This document shows, piece by piece, positions 1 through 7,182 of a stretch of DNA of 11,851 bases. Source of the DNA: Chloroflexota bacterium (GTDB taxonomy: Bacteria; Chloroflexota; Dehalococcoidia; Lucifugimonadales; Lucifugimonadaceae); the NCBI GenBank assembly GCA_002730795.1, contig PCAX01000035.1, forward strand, positions 11,481 through 23,331. Reading direction: 5' to 3'. The number at the start of each line of letters is the position of its first letter. Position 1 is the stretch's first letter. The position numbers were made by a program, and so were the translations under genes. The notes below the pieces were generated by a model. That model was given only the letters and a program-made list of their open reading frames with translations, searched no databases and was not told the origin of the DNA.

Positions 1-375
1 GGAAAACATTTACAGTTAGTAGGAGATGATCTTTTCGTAACAAACACAAAATACCTACAAAGAGGAATATCCGAAAATTCTGCCAACTCAGTGTTAGTTA
101 AGTTAAATCAAATCGGTACTGTAACGGAGACATTAGAAACAATAAGAATGGCTGATGAAGCCGGTTTTAGTTCCATTATAAGTCATCGTTCAGGTGAAAC
201 CGAAGATACTACTATTGCTGATCTAGCTGTTGGGACAGTGGCAAGACAGATAAAAGCAGGAGCCCCCGCCAGGAGCGAAAGAGTAGCCAAATATAATCGG
301 CTATTACAGATTGAGAATATTTTAGGGGATTCTGCTGATTATGCAGGCCAGCGAATTTTAGTGGACAAATTATAG
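1..375 (+). CDS. eno: Enolase, C-terminal part (5' end outside window)
   Basis: Enolase converts 2-phosphoglycerate to phosphoenolpyruvate in cytoplasmic glycolysis. The reading frame is open from base 1 and carries the last 124 residues. The conserved C-terminal barrel is clear: SVLVKLNQIGT (the Lys codon at 100-102 matches the catalytic base lysine of the family), then SHRSGETEDTTIADLAV, then QIKAG (Lys codon 253-255, the substrate-binding lysine), then RVAKYNRLLQIE. The end is of normal family length, with no extra tail. The GTG at 91 lies inside the conserved barrel and is not the real start; the gene begins upstream of the window. It lies 24 bases before the GAPDH gene on the same strand, so the two glycolytic genes are probably co-transcribed. 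Confidence 0.96.
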   Translation, partial: GKHLQLVGDDLFVTNTKYLQRGISENSANSVLVKLNQIGTVTETLETIRMADEAGFSSIISHRSGETEDTTIADLAVGTVARQIKAGAPARSERVAKYNRLLQIENILGDSADYAGQRILVDKL

Positions 376-399
376 AATCAGGCGAAAAGGGACATCATA

Positions 400-1440
400 A
401 TGAAAAAAACAAAGTTAGGTATAAACGGGTTTGGTCGTATAGGCAGACAGGTGTTAAGGCATGTGCTAACCGATTATTCTGAAACACTGGAAGTAGTCGC
501 TGTAAACGACTTAAGCGATAAAGAAACAAATGCCCATCTTTTTAAGTATGATTCAACCTACGGGATGTATCCGGGGAAGGTCGAACTGGGAGATGAAGAA
601 CTCCTGATAGACGGAAAATCTACGGAAGGTTGGAGTCTACAAAAAATAAAATCGATTTCGGAACGAGATCCAAAAAATTTACCTTGGGGGGATTTAGGGG
701 TAGATATAACAATAGAATCAACCGGATTTTTTACAGATGCTAGCAGAGCATCAGACCATTTAGATGGAGGATCAAAAAAGGTAATCATATCTGCTCCCGC
801 TAAGGGAGAAGATATAACTATTGTTATGGGTGTTAACCACACCAACTATGACCCTACAAATCATTCAGTTGTTTCCAATGCATCATGTACTACGAACTGC
901 GTCGCTCCAATGGTTAAAGTTCTTCACGATAGTTTCAACATCGAAAAAGCTCTCATGTCTACAATTCACGCCTACACAAACGACCAAAATATTCTCGACC
1001 AAAATCACGAAGATCTAAGAAGGGCTAGATCAGCAGCAAATAGTATTATTCCAACGACGACTGGTGCGGCTAAAGCCGTCACTAATGTAATACCCGAATT
1101 GTCAGGACGAATAGATGGCATGGCCTACCGAGTGCCGGTAATCACGGGATCAGTTACTGATTTAACGGTAAAACTTTCAAAAAATGTTTCTGCTGACGAT
1201 ATTAATGATGCCTACATAGAATCTACACAAAAAGAACTCAAAGGAATATTAAGTTTTTCGAATGATCCTCTGGTGTCGTCGGACTATATCGGGTCGGAAT
1301 ACTCATGTACTATTGACGGATTATCGACGACGAATTTAGGTGACGGGTTTATTAAAGTTGTTGGATGGTACGATAACGAATGGGCTTACGCGAAACGGGT
1401 AGTAGATCTCGCCGAATACATTTCAAACAGAGGATTATAA
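400..1440 (+). CDS. gap: Glyceraldehyde-3-phosphate dehydrogenase, type I
   Basis: NAD-type phosphorylating GAPDH, 346 residues, slightly longer than the usual 330-340. It oxidises glyceraldehyde 3-phosphate to 1,3-bisphosphoglycerate in the cytoplasm. Visible features are the Rossmann motif NGFGRIGR (residues 9-16), the VNDL segment with Asp37 typical of NAD preference, the active-site SNASCTTNC with catalytic Cys163, His190 in STIHAYT, the TTTGAAKAV phosphate-binding segment, and the C-terminal GWYDNEWAYAKR signature. All key residues are present. The ATG at 400 sits behind AAAAGGG (385-391) at a usable distance, and an N-terminus starting at KLGINGFGRIGR is standard. It follows eno closely. 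The next gene (pdxS) uses the same substrate, which makes the neighbourhood metabolically coherent. Confidence 0.97.
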   Translation: MKKTKLGINGFGRIGRQVLRHVLTDYSETLEVVAVNDLSDKETNAHLFKYDSTYGMYPGKVELGDEELLIDGKSTEGWSLQKIKSISERDPKNLPWGDLGVDITIESTGFFTDASRASDHLDGGSKKVIISAPAKGEDITIVMGVNHTNYDPTNHSVVSNASCTTNCVAPMVKVLHDSFNIEKALMSTIHAYTNDQNILDQNHEDLRRARSAANSIIPTTTGAAKAVTNVIPELSGRIDGMAYRVPVITGSVTDLTVKLSKNVSADDINDAYIESTQKELKGILSFSNDPLVSSDYIGSEYSCTIDGLSTTNLGDGFIKVVGWYDNEWAYAKRVVDLAEYISNRGL

Positions 1441-1602
1441 TAAACCATTTTTAAAAATTACACAATACTAGTATAATTCCAAGTAATTTCAAAATTTATT
1501 GGCTTATCCATAAAATTTTGGGCGGGTTCGGTGCCGCGCATATACACCCAAGGGAAAATAAATTATCCCAAACATTAAAACAAAAAGCCGAAAGGATTTC
1601 TC
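1441..1602 (+). promoter_or_regulatory. gap-pdxS intergenic region: possible promoter and leader hairpins
   Basis: This is the only long gap in the plus-strand gene run. A perfect TATAAT lies at 1472-1477, but the matching -35 region is only a T/A run. A second candidate is TTGGGC (1518-1523) and TATACA (1541-1546) with a 17-base spacer. Downstream is a small set of competing complementary blocks: TTTGGG (1517-1522) can pair with CCCAA (1547-1551) or with CCCAAA (1567-1572), and GGGA (1552-1555) can pair with TCCC (1566-1569). The block 1520-1550 is clearly more GC-rich than its surroundings. AAGGA at 1592-1596 is the pdxS ribosome binding site. No known riboswitch is recognised. Confidence 0.35.
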
Positions 1603-2574
1603 ATGGTTATAAAATCTGGAGCAAATAAATTGAAGAAGCTCCTCTCTCGATCAGACAACGGTCACCCAAAAAGTTGGAAAAATCAAAAGAGGCCCGAAGT
1701 CGGTGATTGGCGTGAAAAGGCTGGGCTTGCTCAAATGTTGAAGGGAGGAGTTATAATGGATGTCGTCACACCTGACCAAGCAAAGATAGCTGAAGATGCT
1801 GGCGCAGTATCCGTGATGGCTTTAGAACGAGTTCCTTCTGATATTAGGAAAGACGGAGGAGTAGCACGGATGTCCGACCCCGATCTTATCGCAGGTATTA
1901 TTGAAGCGGTGTCAATACCAGTAATGGCCAAAGCTAGAATAGGTCATTTCGTTGAAGCCCAATTATTGGAAGCAATGGGTGTTGATTATTGCGACGAATC
2001 AGAAGTGCTTACACCAGCAGATAACGAATTCCACATTAATAAATGGGATTTCAAAATGCCTTTTGTATGTGGATGTACAAATTTGGGAGAAGCTTTAAGA
2101 AGAATTGGTGAAGGGGCCTCAATGATTAGAACTAAAGGTGAAGCGGGCACTGGCGATGTAGTTCAAGCGGTCACCCATGCTAGAGAAGTGTTGGGCAACA
2201 TTAAAAAAATCAAAAACATGCCAACCGAACAATTAATGACGGAAGCAAAAAACCTTGGGGCTCCTTACGAACTAATACTTGAAATTCATTCAACCGGAAA
2301 ACTGCCTGTAGTGAACTTCGCCGCAGGTGGTGTTGCGACTCCAGCCGATGCTGCTCTTTTAATGCAAATAGGGGTAGAAGGAATATTTGTCGGTTCAGGG
2401 ATATTCAAAAGTGAAAATCCTTCAAAAATGGCCGACGCCATTGTTAAGGCTACAACTCATTATAAAGATCCAGACATATTAGCCAATATTTCGAGGAATC
2501 TTGGTGACTCTATGGCTGGTATTGAAGTAAATAAAATGAGTGATACTGAAAGATTAGAAAAAAGGGGTTGGTAA
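1603..2574 (+). CDS. pdxS: Pyridoxal 5'-phosphate synthase subunit PdxS, with N-terminal extension
   Basis: Synthase subunit of the DXP-independent PLP pathway. It condenses ribose 5-phosphate (or ribulose 5-phosphate), glyceraldehyde 3-phosphate and ammonia delivered by PdxT. The full (beta/alpha)8 barrel is present. Asp53 (in VIMDVV), Lys110 (in VMAKARIGH, first Schiff base) and Lys178 (in MIRTKGEAGTGD, second lysine) line up with Asp24, Lys81 and Lys149 of the Bacillus enzyme, a constant offset of 29. The C-terminal tail keeps the basic RLEKRGW ending. At 323 residues it is about 29 longer than usual, and the extra part is a lysine-rich N-terminus without conserved motif. The ATG at 1603 has AAGGA six bases upstream. 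A TTG at 1630 with GGAG at 1618-1621 is an alternative that would remove nine residues. Confidence 0.96.
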   Translation: MVIKSGANKLKKLLSRSDNGHPKSWKNQKRPEVGDWREKAGLAQMLKGGVIMDVVTPDQAKIAEDAGAVSVMALERVPSDIRKDGGVARMSDPDLIAGIIEAVSIPVMAKARIGHFVEAQLLEAMGVDYCDESEVLTPADNEFHINKWDFKMPFVCGCTNLGEALRRIGEGASMIRTKGEAGTGDVVQAVTHAREVLGNIKKIKNMPTEQLMTEAKNLGAPYELILEIHSTGKLPVVNFAAGGVATPADAALLMQIGVEGIFVGSGIFKSENPSKMADAIVKATTHYKDPDILANISRNLGDSMAGIEVNKMSDTERLEKRGW

Positions 2575-2586
2575 CCTTATAAAACC

Positions 2587-3219
2587 TTGAGTAATTTAAA
2601 AAAAGGTCCAAAAATCGGTGTTCTCGCACTACAAGGAGATTTTGAGGAACACATAGGTGCCTTCAGAAAATTGGGACTTACTGCCATAGAAGTAAGAAAC
2701 CCAGACTACCTAGATGAGTTGGACGGTCTGATAATACCAGGTGGAGAAAGCACAACCATAGCTCGATTAGTCAAAATCTTTAACTTTGAGCAAAAAATTA
2801 AAGATAATGTAAAAAGAGGTATGGCTCTTTGGGGCACCTGTGCGGGGATGATACTGATAGCAAATGATCTAACTGACTCCTACCCAACACCTCTAGGATT
2901 ATTGGATATAACGGTATCAAGGAATTGGTTTGGAAGACAAGTTGATTCTTTTGAATCAGACATAGTTGTTAAAGGACTTGGAAATCAGGAGTTTAGAGCC
3001 GTTTTTATCAGGGCACCTATCGTAAAACGAGTCGGTCAAAACGTAGAAATTTTGGCCAAATTGGAAAAAAATTATCCTGTGGCAGTAAAAAGCCAAAAAA
3101 TCTTAGCGACAGCTTTTCACCCGGAATTAACTGACGATTTACGGCTCCATAAAATGTTCTTAAATATGTCGAATAAAAAACATAAAGCAAGCAATGATCA
3201 GAAACATAGAAGTAATTGA
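2587..3219 (+). CDS. pdxT: Pyridoxal 5'-phosphate synthase glutaminase subunit PdxT
   Basis: Class I glutamine amidotransferase that hydrolyses glutamine and channels ammonia into PdxS. In known enzymes twelve PdxT decorate a PdxS dodecamer. Visible are the N-terminal KIGVLALQGDFEEH, the PGGEST segment (51-56), the nucleophile elbow WGTCAGM with Cys85, and the catalytic pair His178 and Glu180 in FHPELT, so the triad is intact. It is 210 residues against a typical 185-200; the excess is a short basic C-terminal tail (NKKHKASNDQKHRSN) and six residues in front of the usual N-terminus. The start is a TTG at 2587, 12 bases after the pdxS stop. No ATG or GTG is available in front of the conserved KIGVLALQG. 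The nearest purine-rich SD-like block, AGGGG, lies rather far upstream inside the end of pdxS. Confidence 0.95.
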   Translation: MSNLKKGPKIGVLALQGDFEEHIGAFRKLGLTAIEVRNPDYLDELDGLIIPGGESTTIARLVKIFNFEQKIKDNVKRGMALWGTCAGMILIANDLTDSYPTPLGLLDITVSRNWFGRQVDSFESDIVVKGLGNQEFRAVFIRAPIVKRVGQNVEILAKLEKNYPVAVKSQKILATAFHPELTDDLRLHKMFLNMSNKKHKASNDQKHRSN

Positions 3220-4126
3220 CGCTCCAAGGTTGTTATATTTCAAACATCAAAGTTCCCTGAACATGTTATATGACTTTGAAGGATCACTTACTAACACAAA
3301 CACATCATTCCCTGCATTGAAATATATTTTTAAATCGCTTTCCCCATACTCACATAACGACCACTACCTTTGCTCCAATAAAACCATAATAGATGCAGTA
3401 ATCAGAAGTGTAAAAATACACAACGGTTTCATATGGCATGTTGCCGAACTGTACAGCCGGAACTCTTCAATAAGTGTTTCGGAAAAAGCAATTCACAAAA
3501 TGTGCGATTTAGCTGCCTCAAACGGGGCATATCAAGTAAATATAAGGCTACCCGCAGAATCACCACTTTATAATTCCCTGATAAATTTAGGTTTTACAAT
3601 GGTACAAAAAGAAATTTTCTTGCAATTAAATTGTAGTTTCAAAACCATCATAGATATTCCAAAAATTCATACATTAGGAGAATTGAGACGAGAAACCCCT
3701 GCAGATCTATTCTCGATATATCAAATGCATCTTAAAATATCTCCAGAAAAATTAAATTCAATTCGAATCTTAAATTTTAATGATTGGTTAGATAACACAA
3801 AAAATATAAATAATTCGTCACAAAAATTCGTTTATGAAGAAAAAGGTTCAATAGTGGCCTCGATTGAAATTGCTACAGTTGAAAAAAACCTGTTGGTAAA
3901 ATTTGACTGTTCATTAATCGATAAAAAAATAATAAAGAAACTGATTGCAACGATTCTAACCAGTGGTTACGGGAGTCGCGTTATGACTCTAATCCCAGAG
4001 CACAATCAAGTTATTTTTGAGGCTTTTAGAGAATCAGGATTTGTTGTTAGCCAAAAATACCAGGTGTTTTATAAAAAAGTAAAAATACCGGTAACATTGA
4101 AACCAAAAGTTATCGTTTCAGCATAA
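3194..4126 (+). CDS. Degenerate two-domain GNAT-like protein
   Basis: 310 residues, cytoplasmic, with no signal peptide or membrane segment. Two copies of a GNAT C-terminal half can be seen: PLYNSLINLGF...EIFLQL near residues 123-146, and VIFEAFRESGF...YQVFYKKV near 272-296. Both have the helix, Gly-Phe turn and final strand pattern of the fold. The acetyl-CoA pyrophosphate loop (Q/RxxGxG/A) expected before each is not recognisable, so catalytic activity is doubtful. The gene overlaps the end of pdxT by 26 bases and has a poor ribosome binding site, which suggests translational coupling; Met24 (ATG at 3263) would be an alternative non-overlapping start. It sits directly before an R3H ATPase and tmk, an order I associate with Chloroflexota genomes. 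The family call rests on fold-level pattern only; the substrate is unknown. Confidence 0.6.
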   Translation: MIRNIEVIDAPRLLYFKHQSSLNMLYDFEGSLTNTNTSFPALKYIFKSLSPYSHNDHYLCSNKTIIDAVIRSVKIHNGFIWHVAELYSRNSSISVSEKAIHKMCDLAASNGAYQVNIRLPAESPLYNSLINLGFTMVQKEIFLQLNCSFKTIIDIPKIHTLGELRRETPADLFSIYQMHLKISPEKLNSIRILNFNDWLDNTKNINNSSQKFVYEEKGSIVASIEIATVEKNLLVKFDCSLIDKKIIKKLIATILTSGYGSRVMTLIPEHNQVIFEAFRESGFVVSQKYQVFYKKVKIPVTLKPKVIVSA

Positions 4127-4133
4127 TGGATTT

Positions 4134-4138
4134 GGAGG
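4134..4138 (+). promoter_or_regulatory. Strong Shine-Dalgarno (GGAGG) that decides a CTG start
   Basis: GGAGG lies seven bases before the CTG at 4146 and is exactly complementary to the CCTCC anti-SD at the 3' end of the 16S gene in this same window. No in-frame ATG, GTG or TTG occurs before 4227. The frame between 4146 and 4227 encodes residues that resemble the normal N-terminus of the downstream ATPase family, so this site points to CTG as the initiation codon. Confidence 0.75.
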
Positions 4139-4145
4139 TCCTAAA

Positions 4146-5813
4146 CTGACTAGCGTAGAACAAAATTTTTCACCCGATGATCTAATAGGCTTTCTAGAGA
4201 TATTTCCGTCACATATTAACAACCTATTGAAAAAGGCGGATAACATTTACGACTTAATTGAGGTCGTAATGGATCTCGGAAGAAGACCTCAGGCTAGATT
4301 CCATAATTCAGAAATATATCTAGGAGATCGCGAAATAACAGCAAAGGATCTACAGTATGTGGTGGATTCCATTGGAGAATTTGGAGACGATAATCGTGCA
4401 GGTATAGAAAAAACTTTACATCGGATCTCGGTGATTCGTAACAGACAGGGTACTCCTATAGGTCTTACTTGTAGAGTAGGTAGAGCCGTTTACGGTTCCG
4501 TTTCATTAATTACCGATCTAATAATGTCAGAAAAAAGTGTTTTAATACTTGGAAGACCAGGGGTAGGAAAAACTACTATTCTGAGGGAAACTGCTAGGAT
4601 GTTGGCGGGTGATGGAAACAAACGAGTTGTCATTGTAGACACGTCTAATGAAATAGCAGGCGATGGAGACATCCCCCATCCCGCTATAGGGAAATCTAGG
4701 CGCCTACAAGTTGAAAATACCGGATTACAGCATAAGGTAATGATTGAAGCAGTAGAAAATCATATGCCTGAAGTTGTAGTTATAGACGAAATGAGTACAG
4801 ATAAAGAGGCATTAGCTGCCAGAACAATTGCTGAACGGGGAGTACAACTTGTGGCTACCGCTCACGGCAACACTCTAGATAACCTAATTTCTAACCCTAC
4901 ATTATCTGACCTGGTTGGTGGAACTCAAACTGTAACCCTAGGAGATCTTGAAGCCAAAAGACGTCGAACACAAAAAACTGTACTAGAAAGAGAACATGAC
5001 CCCACATTTGATATAGTGGTGGAAATAAGGGAACGAAACACGGTCGCCATACACAAAGACGTGGCAACCCACGTGGACCGAATACTCAGATCTATAACCG
5101 TTCAATTAGAAATCCGTAAATTAAATTCAGATGGAAGCATAACCTCTTCAATGGAAAAAATTGTTGCTCCAAAAAATAAACTGGATATTAATAAATTTTC
5201 TTCCCCACCCAGAATTAATGGTCAAAATTATCTTGCTACCCATCCTATTTCAAAAAACAAAACACAAACACCAGCCCATGTTAAAGAAAAAATATTGTTC
5301 CTTTTTGGTATTCCAAAAAGCACGCTTCTTGAATCAGCTGAACACCTTGCATCAAACATTCGTATAACAGAAAACTCTAATGAGGCTGAAATTTTTGTAA
5401 CTACAAAACAACATTATAATCGTAGGCCATCAACCATCAGACAGGCTGAAAAATCTGGAATACCTGTCCACATTATTAGAAGGGCTTCAAGGGAACAGAT
5501 CAATCACTTTTTGAGGAGATTTTCAACCATAAATACTGGTCTAAACCAACAGACAACAAATGGATCGGCGAATCTCAAACAACCGAATTTAGGATCGTGG
5601 GACAATAATGGTAATATGGAAGAATTATCAGCTATGCAGGAAGCAGTAACGGCAATTTCGCGATTAAACTCGAAATCAAAAATGATTAAATTATCACCTC
5701 AGCCAACCTATATACGTAGAATGCAACACGGGTTAGCTACCGATAACAATATAGGATCATCTAGCTCAGGAAAAGATCCTCATAGAAAAGTGATTTATAG
5801 AAAGAATAAATGA
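4146..5813 (+). CDS. R3H-domain AAA-type ATPase (SpoIIIAA / Ycf45-like), CTG start
   Basis: 555 residues when begun at CTG 4146; starting at TTG 4227 would give 528 and would cut the conserved N-terminal helix (DDLIGFLEIFPSHI, before DLIEVVMDLGRRPQARF). The ATPase core is RecA/AAA-like: Walker A GRPGVGKTT (residues 136-144), Walker B VVVIDE (210-215), and the ATAHG switch around 238. A middle region (about 380-450) resembles the Ycf45 C-terminal nucleic-acid-associated segment. The end holds an R3H-type motif, Arg524-x3-His528, followed by DPHRKVIYRK, consistent with single-stranded nucleic acid binding. A stretch at about 455-485 is low-complexity and Asn/Gln-rich. The family's exact role is not established. 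The stop overlaps the tmk start (ATGA), so the two are translationally coupled. Function is inferred from motifs; family membership is secure. Confidence 0.88.
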   Translation: MTSVEQNFSPDDLIGFLEIFPSHINNLLKKADNIYDLIEVVMDLGRRPQARFHNSEIYLGDREITAKDLQYVVDSIGEFGDDNRAGIEKTLHRISVIRNRQGTPIGLTCRVGRAVYGSVSLITDLIMSEKSVLILGRPGVGKTTILRETARMLAGDGNKRVVIVDTSNEIAGDGDIPHPAIGKSRRLQVENTGLQHKVMIEAVENHMPEVVVIDEMSTDKEALAARTIAERGVQLVATAHGNTLDNLISNPTLSDLVGGTQTVTLGDLEAKRRRTQKTVLEREHDPTFDIVVEIRERNTVAIHKDVATHVDRILRSITVQLEIRKLNSDGSITSSMEKIVAPKNKLDINKFSSPPRINGQNYLATHPISKNKTQTPAHVKEKILFLFGIPKSTLLESAEHLASNIRITENSNEAEIFVTTKQHYNRRPSTIRQAEKSGIPVHIIRRASREQINHFLRRFSTINTGLNQQTTNGSANLKQPNLGSWDNNGNMEELSAMQEAVTAISRLNSKSKMIKLSPQPTYIRRMQHGLATDNNIGSSSSGKDPHRKVIYRKNK

Positions 5814-6469
5814 AAACCTCCAAACTTCATACAGGTTTTTTTATAACTATAGAAGGCTGTGATGGCGTAGGGAAAACTACCCATTCGTTTTTACTTGCTG
5901 AATCACTCAAAAAAAAAAGTTTAGATGTAGTTTCTATCAGGGAACCTGGAGGGACAAAAACCGGTGAATTAATACGAGATTTGGTAAAAGGTAAATTAGA
6001 CGTTACCCCGATGGCAGAATTATTGCTCTTCCAGGCAGCACGGGCCGAATTAGTTGAGAAAATAATTAAACCAGCACTACTCACAAAAAAAATAGTTATT
6101 GCTGACCGCTTTATCGACTCGACCATAGCTTATCAAGGATACGGTAGGGGAATAAAAATCGACAATATACATATTTTGAACGGGATAGCTAGCGATAACA
6201 TTATCCCTGATGTCTCAATCCTACTAGATTTACCAATTAGTAAATCCCTAAACAGATCTAAGGACAGGGATCAAAAAAAACAAAGAACTCAAACTAGATT
6301 CGAGGATGAATCGATTGAATTCCATAAGAAAGTACTTCAGGGATTTAGATCTATAGCCAAAGAAAATCCCGCCAGATGGAATATTGTAAACACATCTGAA
6401 AATAAAAAATTGGTGGCAAAAAAAATACTGAACATAATCACAGCAAAATTAGACAAAACATATTACTAA
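5810..6469 (+). CDS. tmk: Thymidylate kinase
   Basis: Phosphorylates dTMP to dTDP with ATP, an essential cytoplasmic step in dTTP supply. The 219 residues contain the P-loop EGCDGVGKTT (15-24), the dTMP-binding REPGGTKTGELIR (44-56), the ADRFIDSTIAYQGYGRG segment with the Asp99-Arg100 pair, and a LID segment around 150-164 rich in Arg, Lys and Gln ending in RFED. Length and motif order are normal for bacterial Tmk. The LID carries basic residues and the P-loop lacks the arginine seen in eukaryotic enzymes, as in the E. coli type. It starts in an ATGA overlap with the preceding ATPase gene and is the last gene of the plus-strand run. Confidence 0.96.
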   Translation: MKTSKLHTGFFITIEGCDGVGKTTHSFLLAESLKKKSLDVVSIREPGGTKTGELIRDLVKGKLDVTPMAELLLFQAARAELVEKIIKPALLTKKIVIADRFIDSTIAYQGYGRGIKIDNIHILNGIASDNIIPDVSILLDLPISKSLNRSKDRDQKKQRTQTRFEDESIEFHKKVLQGFRSIAKENPARWNIVNTSENKKLVAKKILNIITAKLDKTYY

Positions 6470-6648
6470 ACTATAAAAATGATTAATTTCAGTTTCGCCA
6501 GTCCTTAGCTCCATAGTAAAGTTTGTTTTTCGTTATATTAAGAGTGAGTTAAACTTACAACACAAATGTGTTACGATATCGCATTTTGATAGACGTTAAT
6601 AAAAAATTCTAAGTCACGTAACAACCAGTAGAACAATTTAAATCGAAG
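6470..6648. other. Convergent intergenic region with small hairpin
   Basis: 179 bases between two converging genes. The only clear structure is a perfect inverted repeat at 6559-6572 (AACACA, two-base centre, TGTGTT), with no T-run directly after it on either strand. A longer-range pair TGTTACG (6569-6575) and CGTAACA (6617-6623) also exists. Neither makes a convincing intrinsic terminator, and no reading frame of interest is seen. Confidence 0.4.
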
Positions 6649-7143
6649 CTACCGTGATACATTTCTCATTTCAAGGTTGTTAACCCAATCTTGAATTATA
6701 TTTTTATCGTGTTCAAAAGCTAAATCAGGAAGTTGATTAATCGGAAAAACACGTACATCGGTTGTCTCACTATCATTTACTTTCAATTTACCACTTAGCC
6801 AATCAACATTAAATACTGCTAAAACAATGGGGTTACCTTCAGTCGAATAAAGACCAGACACCCAACCGACACTAACTTTTATACCACATTCTTCCATAAC
6901 TTCCCGGGACATAGCCGATTCTAATGTTTCACCGCGATTTACATAGCCGGACGGGAAGCTCCATTTACCTACACCGGGTTCAATTGCTCTTTTCACTAAA
7001 ATAATTCCATTATCGTCTGATATGATAGCAGCGACAACCAGTTTAGGATCTAGGTACATCACCTGACCGCAAATAACGCACGTTTCGTTTCCTATTTTAT
7101 TGATCTTCAACCCAGAAGGTTTGTGATGGTGATGCTTATTCAT
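6649..7143 (-). CDS. Nudix hydrolase with half zinc ribbon
   Basis: Nudix hydrolases cleave nucleoside diphosphates linked to another moiety (for example ADP-ribose, NADH or oxidised nucleotides). The Nudix box is perfect: GYVNRGETLESAMSREVMEECGI fits Gx5Ex7REUxEExGU, here broken as GYVNRGE then REVMEECGI. The preceding WSFPSG and the start of the domain (DPKLVVAAII) are typical. Relatives often have a four-cysteine zinc ribbon in front. Here only one pair remains (CVICG), and the place of the first pair holds a His-rich segment, NKHHHHKPSG. From ATG 7143 the protein is 164 residues; a TTG at 7167 would add eight. It follows the permease gene on the same strand within at most 39 bases and is probably the last gene of that unit. 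The substrate cannot be told from the sequence. Confidence 0.88.
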   Translation of the reverse strand: MNKHHHHKPSGLKINKIGNETCVICGQVMYLDPKLVVAAIISDDNGIILVKRAIEPGVGKWSFPSGYVNRGETLESAMSREVMEECGIKVSVGWVSGLYSTEGNPIVLAVFNVDWLSGKLKVNDSETTDVRVFPINQLPDLAFEHDKNIIQDWVNNLEMRNVSR

Positions 7144-7182
7144 AGTGATATTTTTCTGTCCGCGCAAACCACGTTTATACTT

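Noticed and set aside
558..845. 95-residue open frame on the minus strand inside gap
   Set aside because: It lies opposite the strongly conserved GAPDH coding frame; its composition follows the codon pattern of the real gene and it has no motif.
5827..6126. 99-residue open frame on the minus strand inside tmk
   Set aside because: It is the antisense shadow of the P-loop and dTMP-binding regions of thymidylate kinase and has no independent signal.
6559..6572. Inverted repeat between the convergent genes read as a bidirectional terminator
   Set aside because: The stem is only six pairs, AT-rich, and has no adjacent T-run on either strand.
7117..7143. Run of four histidines looking like an affinity tag
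   Set aside because: It is embedded in natural-looking coding sequence with no vector or linker sequence, so an engineered origin is not supported.
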